Positions 20,934 to 28,404 of a stretch of DNA of 41,742 nucleotides are shown here, in pieces (the first letter of the stretch is position 1; each line of letters opens with the position of its first letter). Position numbers and translations under genes: made by a program. The notes beneath the pieces were generated by a model. It saw only the letters and a program-made list of their open reading frames with translations. It made no database searches and had not been told where the DNA came from. The stretch is from Deltaproteobacteria bacterium (GTDB lineage: Bacteria; Desulfobacterota; Desulfobulbia; Desulfobulbales; Desulfurivibrionaceae). Location: assembly GCA_021822005.1 (NCBI GenBank), contig JAJZSH010000003.1, positions 1 through 41,742 on the forward strand. The letters run 5' to 3'.

Positions 20934-21035
20934 CTTCGACAGGGCTCTCCTGAGCAACGTCGAAGAGCTCAGGGCGAACGGTAGCCATCTTGAAGTCATT
21001 ATAGTTTCTTCCGTTCATGCTGAGCCCTGTCGAAG
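20934..21035. repeat. Interrupted inverted repeat of dispersed type (cttcgacagggctc...gagccctgtcgaag)
   Basis: Left arm cttcgacagggctc...agctcagggcgaacgg and right arm ccgttcatgctgagccctgtcgaag. Confidence 0.75.
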
Positions 21036-21137
21036 CACAATAAAGCATTTTGCAAGAGTCCCAATCGTCTGGTTTGTTGCTGACCGGCGTACGATAAGAG
21101 AATTTTGAGGATTTTCCTCCCAAGAAAAGGTGAACAG

Positions 21138-21986
21138 ATGGAAGTGGTGCTTGCCAAGAACGCAGGCTTTTGCATGGGGGTGCGGAGGGCGGTTGATACC
21201 ACCCTCGGCATGGTCCAGAAGGGAGAGGCCACCATTGCCACCTTTGGCCCTCTGATCCACAATCCGCAGGTTCTGAAACTGCTTGAGGAGCAGGGGGTGA
21301 GGATTCTCAGCGAGATTCCGGCCCAGGCCACCGGGGCCATTATCATCCGGGCCCACGGCATCCCCCCTGACGAGAAAAAGAAGCTTGAAGCCACCGGTGC
21401 TCGGGTCGAGGATGCCACCTGTCCCCGGGTTCTCAAGGTGCAGGCCATTATTGCCAGATACAAAAAAGAGGGCTACTCCACGGTGATCATCGGCGACCGT
21501 GACCATGCCGAGGTGGAAGGTCTCATGGGCTATGCCGGCAATACCGGGCAGGTGGTGAACAGCGAGCCGGATGTCGCGGCCCTGCGGCTTGACGGGCCTT
21601 ACATCATCGTCAGCCAGACCACCCAGGACGAGCGCCTTTTTGAAAGGCTCAAGGAAGCGATCCTGCAAAAATATCCCCAAGGCGAGGTGTTCAACACCAT
21701 CTGCGATTCCACCCATAAACGGCAGGAGGAGGTCCGCCAGCTCTGCCAGGAGGTGGAGGCGTTGGTGGTGGTGGGCGGCAAGACCAGCGCCAACACCAAG
21801 CGGCTGGGCGAGATTGCCGAAAGCCTGGGCTGTCCGGTGTTCATGGTGGAGTCGGAAACGGATCTTGATTCTCAGGCCCTGGGGCGCTATGGCCGGGTAG
21901 GGGTAACGGCCGGGGCTTCAACCCCGAACTGGGTGATCAGCCGGATTGTGGAAGTGCTGGAGAATATAACGGCGAAGACGCCTTGA
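21138..21986 (+). CDS. ispH: 4-hydroxy-3-methylbut-2-enyl diphosphate reductase
   Basis: AKNAGFCMGVRRAVDTTLG, IIIRAHGIPPDEKKKLEATGARVEDATCPRVLKVQ, VVVGGKTSANTKRLGEIAE, GVTAGASTPNWVI. Confidence 0.96.
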   Translation: MEVVLAKNAGFCMGVRRAVDTTLGMVQKGEATIATFGPLIHNPQVLKLLEEQGVRILSEIPAQATGAIIIRAHGIPPDEKKKLEATGARVEDATCPRVLKVQAIIARYKKEGYSTVIIGDRDHAEVEGLMGYAGNTGQVVNSEPDVAALRLDGPYIIVSQTTQDERLFERLKEAILQKYPQGEVFNTICDSTHKRQEEVRQLCQEVEALVVVGGKTSANTKRLGEIAESLGCPVFMVESETDLDSQALGRYGRVGVTAGASTPNWVISRIVEVLENITAKTP

Positions 21987-21998
21987 GAGGGATGAAGA

Positions 21999-23051
21999 AT
22001 GCTGAGCTGGTTTAAGAAGAAACTCGGAGGCGCGCAGGATCTCCAGCCGGAGCAGGGCGCGGGATCAGAGACAACTGCGCCTGTCACGGCGGAGGCCCCG
22101 GGGCAGCAACAGGAGAATGGGGCCAGGTTTTTTCTGCGACTCAAGGACGGATTGTCCCGAACGCGAAAAACCTTTGTCCGCCAGATTGACGCGCTTTTTC
22201 TCGGCAAGAAGAAGATTGACGCCGAGCTGCTTGAGGATCTTGAAGAGATTCTGATCATGGCGGATATCGGCGCCGCCACCACCCAGGAACTTCTTGAAAA
22301 AACCCGGGAGCAGGTCCGGCGCAACGCCTTGGGCGACGCCCTGGCGCTCAAAAAAGCACTGAAAGAGATGATCCTTGGCTATCTGCTCAATGCGAACCGG
22401 CCCGCGGAGCGCGTGCTGCCGAGGCAGAGCCCCTTTGTCATCATGGTGCTGGGGGTCAACGGGGTGGGCAAGACAACGACCATCGGCAAGCTGGCGTACA
22501 AGTTCACCCAGGCAGGTCAGAAGGTTCTGCTGGTGGCCGCCGATACCTTTCGGGCCGCGGCCAGCGAACAGCTGCAGATCTGGGGCAAGCGGGTCGGGGT
22601 GGAGGTTGTGGCCCAGCAGGCCGGGGCAGACCCATCCTCCGTGGTGTACGATGCCCTTGACTATGCCAGGCCGCGCAATTTTGATGTGGTGCTGGTTGAC
22701 ACGGCAGGCCGGTTGCACACCAAGGTCAACCTGATGGAAGAGCTGAAAAAGATCAAGCGGGTCATGGATAAAAAGATTCCCGGCGCGCCCCATGAAATCC
22801 TGCTGGTGCTCGATGCCACCACCGGCCAGAATGCCATTTCCCAGGCGCGCCTGTTCAACGAGGCCGTGGATGTTACCGGCCTGGCCCTGACCAAGCTTGA
22901 CGGGACAGCCAAGGGGGGGATTGTGATCAACATCTGCCACGAGTTCAATATTCCCATTCGTTTCATCGGGATCGGGGAACAGATGGAGGATCTGCGTGAT
23001 TTTGAGCCAAACGAGTTTGTGGAGGCCCTGTTTGCCGAGGGTGAGGCATGA
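21999..23051 (+). CDS. ftsY: Signal recognition particle receptor FtsY
   Basis: [90 protein letters not shown]. Confidence 0.96.
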   Translation: MLSWFKKKLGGAQDLQPEQGAGSETTAPVTAEAPGQQQENGARFFLRLKDGLSRTRKTFVRQIDALFLGKKKIDAELLEDLEEILIMADIGAATTQELLEKTREQVRRNALGDALALKKALKEMILGYLLNANRPAERVLPRQSPFVIMVLGVNGVGKTTTIGKLAYKFTQAGQKVLLVAADTFRAAASEQLQIWGKRVGVEVVAQQAGADPSSVVYDALDYARPRNFDVVLVDTAGRLHTKVNLMEELKKIKRVMDKKIPGAPHEILLVLDATTGQNAISQARLFNEAVDVTGLALTKLDGTAKGGIVINICHEFNIPIRFIGIGEQMEDLRDFEPNEFVEALFAEGEA

Positions 23052-23882
23052 TTGTGTATCGTCGGCATAAGCCGCCGGGCTGTGGCGGGTTTTTACTGGT
23101 TGTTGCCTTGCTCCTGTTCGCCCTGGGCGGCGCCCCTCTTATCCTTGATGTTCTGGGGTTTCTTTTTTTTTACAGGAGTAATTCTTGTTCTCATGGTCTT
23201 TGTCGGGATCTGGGGTTTTTCCCAGTATATCCGGCGGATGGCGAGCCGCTACGAGCAATCCCAGACCGAAAGCCACAACCAGTTTGTCTTTCTGCTGGTC
23301 AATATCCTGATCCGCATTGCCCAGGCGGACGGGGTTGTCACCAAGGCCGAGCTTGGCCCCATCGAGAATTTTTTCCGCGTCCATCTCCGCTACAACCAGA
23401 GCCAGATGTACTGGGTGCGTGACCTGATCCAGGATGCCCTTGCCTCCCAGGCCTCCCTCGAAGCCATGCTTGCCGAGTTCAAGGGCCATTTCGCCTATGA
23501 ACCCCGGCTGATCCTGCTGGAGCTCATCTATCAGGTGCTTTACACCAATGCCCAGGTCTCCCCCCAGGAACTGGCCATGGTGCAGACCATTGCCGATTTT
23601 CTCGGCATTGCCGCCCATGACCATCACGCCATCCGGAGCAAATATGTCAGCGGCAGCCGTGGTCGGGCCTTCTCCGGCCAGGGGAGGAGTGAGGCCCAGT
23701 ACTATGAAATCCTCGGGCTGGCGCCGGGGGCGTCATTGGCGGAAATAAAGAGCGCTTACCGGAAACTGAGCATGCAGTATCACCCGGACAAGGTGGCGCA
23801 CCTGGGCGAGGAGTTTCGGCACGTGGCAGAGGAGAAGATGAAGGAGCTGAATCAGGCCTATCAGCACCTAAAAAAGATGTAA
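23048..23882 (+). CDS. TerB + C-terminal DnaJ domain membrane protein (DjlA-like), reading frame changes at a T9 tract (23163-23171)
   Basis: Frame from 23048 gives [41 protein letters not shown]; frame of 23052..23882 gives [23 protein letters not shown]...TerB-like...[32 protein letters not shown]. Removing one T joins them. Confidence 0.8.
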
Positions 23883-24023
23883 ACGCTCAGCAGCACCGCA
23901 TCTGCTTCGCAGTCTCGCTGTGCTCGCTCAGCTGTCATCGGCCTGCTCATGTGCAATAGCACACTTTGCAGGCCTCTTTCGCGCATCTACGGCAGCAGCG
24001 AAGCGGCGCTGCTGAACGTTTAC
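23879..24023. repeat. ~145-bp structured inverted-repeat element
   Basis: Outer arms GTAAACGCTCAGCAGC / GCTGCTGAACGTTTAC (one mismatch) and inner arms GGCCTGC / GCAGGCC. Confidence 0.7.
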
Positions 24024-24085
24024 GTTTCAGTGATCGAGCGTTTCTGTGAATGATTATAAAAAAAACGGCCTGAGCAGGGTGGGGC

Positions 24086-25168
24086 ATGAATATCCTTGTC
24101 CTTGAGCCCTATTACGGCGGATCGCATAAGGCGTTTCTTGCCGGCCTGACTCAGCATCTCCCCTATTCCTTTGACCTGCTGACCCTGCCCGCCCACAGTT
24201 GGAAGTGGCGGATGCGTCTTGCGGCCCCGCATTTCGCCGGGGTTCTTGCTGGCGATCCGCATTACGCAGGCAAGGATTTTGATCGTATTCTCTGTTCCTC
24301 CTTGGTCGATGTCGCCGCCCTGTGCGGTCTTTTGCCGCCAAACTTGCGTGGTATCCCTCTCCTTACCTATTTCCACGAAAACCAGTTTGCTTATCCGGTG
24401 CAGGTGTCTGAGGCGCGGGATGTGCATTTTGGCCTGACCAACCTCACCACGGCCTTGGCCTCGGACGGGCTTGCCTTTAACTCACAATATAATCTGGATT
24501 CTTTCCTGGCGGGCTGCCGGGAGCTTCTGGCAAAGATGCCGGACATGTCTTTGGCGGGATACGAGGAGGCGGTCCGCGCCAGGGCGACCATCCTCCATCC
24601 GGCCCTGGATTTCAGCGGGATTGACTCCTGTCCGGATGAGAAGCAGGAAGGCAGAGCGCCGGTTCTTGTCTGGAACCACCGCTGGGAGCACGATAAGAAC
24701 CCGGAATTGTTCTTCAGCACCCTGTACGGGCTTAAGGAGCAAGGGGTTCCCTTTGGCCTGATCGTGCTGGGCGAATCCTTTAAGAATCAGCCCCCTGTTT
24801 TTGCCCAGGCAGCGCAGAGGCTTGCCGGGCGGATTGTCCATTTCGGCTATGCGGAAGATCGTCAGGAATATTGCAGATTGCTCTGCCAGGGGGATATTGT
24901 CGTTTCCACCGCCAGGCACGAGTTTTACGGCATGGCGGTTCTTGAGGCGGTCCGCGCAGGCTGCCGCCCTCTGGTGCCGGATCGCCTGTCGTACCGGGAG
25001 CTTTTTTCCCCAGCCTTCCGCTACCAGGATGCCGACTTTGCCCGGGAACTGATGGCGGCCATGGAGGCGGGAAGGCTCGCGACGCATGAGGCGCACGCCC
25101 TGACCAGCCGGTTTTCCTGGCCGGAGTTGACCAGCGGCTACCAACAATGGTTTGAAGCGTTAGGTTAA
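24086..25168 (+). CDS. DUF3524 / tRNA-queuosine alpha-mannosyltransferase-like glycosyltransferase
   Basis: MNILVLEPYYGGSHKAFLAGL, PAHSWKWRMR, CSSLVDVAALCGLLP, TYFHENQFAYPV, FNSQYNLDSFL, WNHRWEHDKNPELFF, STARHEFYGMAVLEAVRAGC. Confidence 0.82.
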   Translation: MNILVLEPYYGGSHKAFLAGLTQHLPYSFDLLTLPAHSWKWRMRLAAPHFAGVLAGDPHYAGKDFDRILCSSLVDVAALCGLLPPNLRGIPLLTYFHENQFAYPVQVSEARDVHFGLTNLTTALASDGLAFNSQYNLDSFLAGCRELLAKMPDMSLAGYEEAVRARATILHPALDFSGIDSCPDEKQEGRAPVLVWNHRWEHDKNPELFFSTLYGLKEQGVPFGLIVLGESFKNQPPVFAQAAQRLAGRIVHFGYAEDRQEYCRLLCQGDIVVSTARHEFYGMAVLEAVRAGCRPLVPDRLSYRELFSPAFRYQDADFARELMAAMEAGRLATHEAHALTSRFSWPELTSGYQQWFEALG

Positions 25169-25359
25169 CAGGGGGCGGATTCGCCAAAGTTTTTTGTGAG
25201 AAATTCACATTCGGCAGGGGAGAGATCAAAGCGGATCTCCGCTTCCCGGATTACTATATCCCGTTTTTTTTGCGGACTGTTGAGCAACTCTTCGCTCATC
25301 CAGCGGATCGCCTTTTTCACTTTGTCACTGCCGGTTGGCAGCCTGCGGTCACAGCCCAT
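25165..25359 (-). CDS. Small conserved-looking protein of unknown function (64 aa)
   Basis: ORF fills the gap between convergent genes; KKAIRWMSEELLNSPQKKRDIVIREAEIRFDLSPAECEFLTKNF. Confidence 0.55.
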   Translation of the reverse strand: MGCDRRLPTGSDKVKKAIRWMSEELLNSPQKKRDIVIREAEIRFDLSPAECEFLTKNFGESAPC

Positions 25360-25373
25360 CTTCTCCCTCCTTT

Positions 25374-27569
25374 TTAGACCGGTTTTACCATGATGCCGCC
25401 AAGGGGCGGAACCGAGACCAGGACATGGAACGGGGCCTCGCCCAAGGGCTCGGCAATGGCCTGCTTGCGGTCCGGATTATACACATCGCTGCCGCCGAAC
25501 TCGGCGGTATCCGTGGAGAGGATTTCCTGGTACCAGCCCGCCGCGGGCACCCCGAGTTTATAGTCGTGGAGAACCTGGGGGGTGAAGTTGAGCAGGCAGA
25601 CCACATGCTCCTTCGGGTCTTTGCCCTGGCGGCAGAAGGCGATGATGCTGTTGTCCACATCCTTGAAATCCATCCACCTGAAGCCGTCGAAGGAAAAATC
25701 AATCTCCCAGAGGCTGCGGGTATCCTTGTAGACCGCGTTCAACTGCTGAACGAATTTCTGCAGCTGCTGGTGCATGGTGTTCTGCTCGGTCAGATGCCAG
25801 TCCAGGCTCACCTTGCAGTACCACTCGGAGATCTGGCCGAATTCCGCCCCCATGAACAGGAGCTTCTTGCCCGGATGGGTCCAGAGGAAGAAGAAGAGCA
25901 ACCGCAGGTTGGCGAATTTCTGCCATATATCCCCCGGCATCTTGAAAAGCAGGGAGCGTTTGCCATGCACCACCTCGTCATGGGACATGGGCAGGATGAA
26001 GTTTTCGGTGAAGGCGTAGAGCAGGGAAAAGGTGAGGGCGTTGTGATGGTATTTGCGGAAGATGGGCTCCTTGCTGAAATAGCCCAGGATGTCGTTCATC
26101 CAGCCCATGTTCCATTTGTAGCCAAAGCCCAGGCCGCCCCAGTCCAGGGGCTTGGAAACCCCGTAGAAGCTGGTTGATTCCTCGGCGATCATCAGGGTGT
26201 CGGGATAGCGGCTGTAGATGATGGCGTTCATGTGCTTGATAAACTCGATGGCCTCGATGTTTTCCTTGCCGCCGTAAATGTTCGGCACCCAATCCCCGTC
26301 ATGCCGGGCATAGTCGAGATAGAGCATGGAGGCCACCGCATCGACCCGCAGGCCGTCGATGTGGAACTTGTCCATCCAGAAAAGGGCGTTGGCAAGGAGG
26401 AAGTTCTGCACCTCCTTGCGGCCGTAGTTGAAAATCAGGGTGCCCCACTCGGGATGCGCGCCCTGCCGGGGGTCTTCGTGCTCGTAGAGGGCGGTGCCGT
26501 CAAAGCGGCTCAGGGCATGGCCGTCGGAGGGAAAGTGGGAGGGCACCCAGTCGAGGATAACGCCGATCCCGTGCTGGTGGCATTGGTCCACGAAGTACAT
26601 GAAATCCTGGGGCGTGCCGTGGCGGCTGGTTACGGCAAAATACCCGGTGACCTGATACCCCCAGGACTCGTCAAGGGGATGCTCCATGATGGGCATCAGC
26701 TCGATGTGGGTGAAGCCCATTTCCTTGACATAGGGGATCAGGGAACCGGCCAGTTCCTGAAAGGAGAGCATCCGCGAGGGGTCTGCCGGGTCGCGCCGCC
26801 AGGAGCCCAGGTGGACCTCGTAGGTGGACATGGGCTGCTCATAGCTTTTTCGGCCTTTCCGCTCATTAAGCCAGGCCGCGTCATTCCAGGCATAGCCATT
26901 AAGCCCCCAGACAATCGAGGCGGTTTTTGGCCGGATCTCCGCGAAAAACTGAAAGGGGTCGGCTTTTTCGAGAAGCGCGTCCTGCTGGGTCTTGACCTCG
27001 AACTTGTACGGTTCTCCCTGGCCAATGTCCGGGATAAACAGCTCCCAGATGCCGGAGTTGCCTAAAACCCGCATCTGATGGACCCTGCCGTCCCAGTAAT
27101 TGAAGTTGCCCAGGATGCTGACCCTCTTGGCGCTTGGCGCCCAGACGCGGAAGATTGTCCCGAAGACGCCATCAATCGTTACGAGCTGTGCGCCAAGGGT
27201 GTTGTAAATTTCGTAGTTCGTGCCGTTGTTGAAAAGATAGCGGTCGTACTCGGACATCTGGGGCAGGAAACGGTATGGGTCCTTGAAAATGTGCCGGTTT
27301 TCATCGTAATAGGCCGCTTCGTACTCGTAGGGGAAAGGCTCGGTGCAATTGGTAATGACAATCTCGAAAAAGCCTTCCGGTCTTGTCTTGTACATCTCCT
27401 TTTTTTCCCCGTTGGCGATCAGCCAGCAGGCGTTGGCATTGGGCTGGAAGGTTCTGATGACCGAGGAGGCGGCATCGTGGTCCAGAACGTGGAAGCCGAG
27501 AACCTGAAAGGGGTCATGGTGTTCGGAGGCAATAATCCGGTTGATTTCGGAATTTATATCAGAGGTCAT
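25374..27569 (-). CDS. glgB: 1,4-alpha-glucan branching enzyme
   Basis: HHDPFQVLGFHVL, YEVHLGSWRRDP, IELMPIMEHPLDESWGYQVTGYFA, DWVPSHFPSDGHALSRFDGTALYEHEDPRQGAHPEWGTLIFNYGRKEV, DGLRVDAVASMLYLDY; start at 27569. Confidence 0.96.
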   Translation of the reverse strand: MTSDINSEINRIIASEHHDPFQVLGFHVLDHDAASSVIRTFQPNANACWLIANGEKKEMYKTRPEGFFEIVITNCTEPFPYEYEAAYYDENRHIFKDPYRFLPQMSEYDRYLFNNGTNYEIYNTLGAQLVTIDGVFGTIFRVWAPSAKRVSILGNFNYWDGRVHQMRVLGNSGIWELFIPDIGQGEPYKFEVKTQQDALLEKADPFQFFAEIRPKTASIVWGLNGYAWNDAAWLNERKGRKSYEQPMSTYEVHLGSWRRDPADPSRMLSFQELAGSLIPYVKEMGFTHIELMPIMEHPLDESWGYQVTGYFAVTSRHGTPQDFMYFVDQCHQHGIGVILDWVPSHFPSDGHALSRFDGTALYEHEDPRQGAHPEWGTLIFNYGRKEVQNFLLANALFWMDKFHIDGLRVDAVASMLYLDYARHDGDWVPNIYGGKENIEAIEFIKHMNAIIYSRYPDTLMIAEESTSFYGVSKPLDWGGLGFGYKWNMGWMNDILGYFSKEPIFRKYHHNALTFSLLYAFTENFILPMSHDEVVHGKRSLLFKMPGDIWQKFANLRLLFFFLWTHPGKKLLFMGAEFGQISEWYCKVSLDWHLTEQNTMHQQLQKFVQQLNAVYKDTRSLWEIDFSFDGFRWMDFKDVDNSIIAFCRQGKDPKEHVVCLLNFTPQVLHDYKLGVPAAGWYQEILSTDTAEFGGSDVYNPDRKQAIAEPLGEAPFHVLVSVPPLGGIMVKPV

Positions 27570-27809
27570 ATGCGGTTTCTGTCTGGTGTGGGTTGTTGGG
27601 GACTTTGCAAGTTGCTGCAAGAGTAGATGAGAAATTCTAGCACGGATCAGCTGACAAACTCCAACTTTTTTCCGGCGAGGGATTAGAAATATTGCCTTTG
27701 CAGGATTTCTTGACTGACAGCCTGGGCAGATGCTAAGTTGCAGGCGGATTTGCATCGGTCGCCCGCGGCGATCAACGACACGGAACGCAGACATGGGGCC
27801 TCTCTCCCG

Positions 27810-28364
27810 ATGATCGAAACCCTGCAAGGCTATTTCCTCATTGCCACCTCCCAGATGCCGGACCCCCGTTTTGCCGGCAAGGTCGTCTATCTCTGCGCCC
27901 ATAACGAGGAGGGGGCCATGGGGCTGGTGGTAAACGAGCCCATTGCCGAGATCAGCTTGGCGGATGTTTTCGCGAGCGCCGATATTCCGCTGCCGCCAGG
28001 ACTCTTGCCGACGGTATACCTGGGAGGTCCGGTGGAGGTGGCAAACGCCTTTTTCCTGTACAGCTCCGAGTACAGGGCGGAGCATTTTCTCGAGGTGAGC
28101 AAGAGCGTTCATCTGACGAGCGACCCGCAGCTGCTCTATGATCTCGCCTCGGGCCAGGGTCCGAAAAATCTGCTGGTGGCCCTGGGCTATTCCGGCTGGG
28201 GGCCGGGACAGCTGGAAGCAGAGCTCGCCGTGGACGGCTGGCTCACCCTGCCCGCGGATGACGAGATCATCTTTCATACCCCGGACAGGTTGCGGTGGCA
28301 GAAGGCGGCCCAGCGGCACGGCATTGATATCGCCCTGTTCGGCGATGTGGTGGGCACGGCCTGA
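27810..28364 (+). CDS. AlgH/YqgE (UPF0301) family protein
   Basis: LQGYFLIATSQMPDPRFAGKVVYLCAHNEEGAMGLVVNEPI...VYLGGPVE...LVALGYSGWGPGQLEAEL; start at 27810. Confidence 0.93.
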   Translation: MIETLQGYFLIATSQMPDPRFAGKVVYLCAHNEEGAMGLVVNEPIAEISLADVFASADIPLPPGLLPTVYLGGPVEVANAFFLYSSEYRAEHFLEVSKSVHLTSDPQLLYDLASGQGPKNLLVALGYSGWGPGQLEAELAVDGWLTLPADDEIIFHTPDRLRWQKAAQRHGIDIALFGDVVGTA

Positions 28365-28404
28365 GCATGAATATGCCAAGGGCACACAGATACGGAAAAA
28401 CCTC

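Noticed and set aside
23879-24023. Possible integron attC site
   Set aside because: Dyad architecture is superficially similar, but no GTTRRRY/RYYYAAC core pair, no integron integrase and the neighbours are housekeeping genes.
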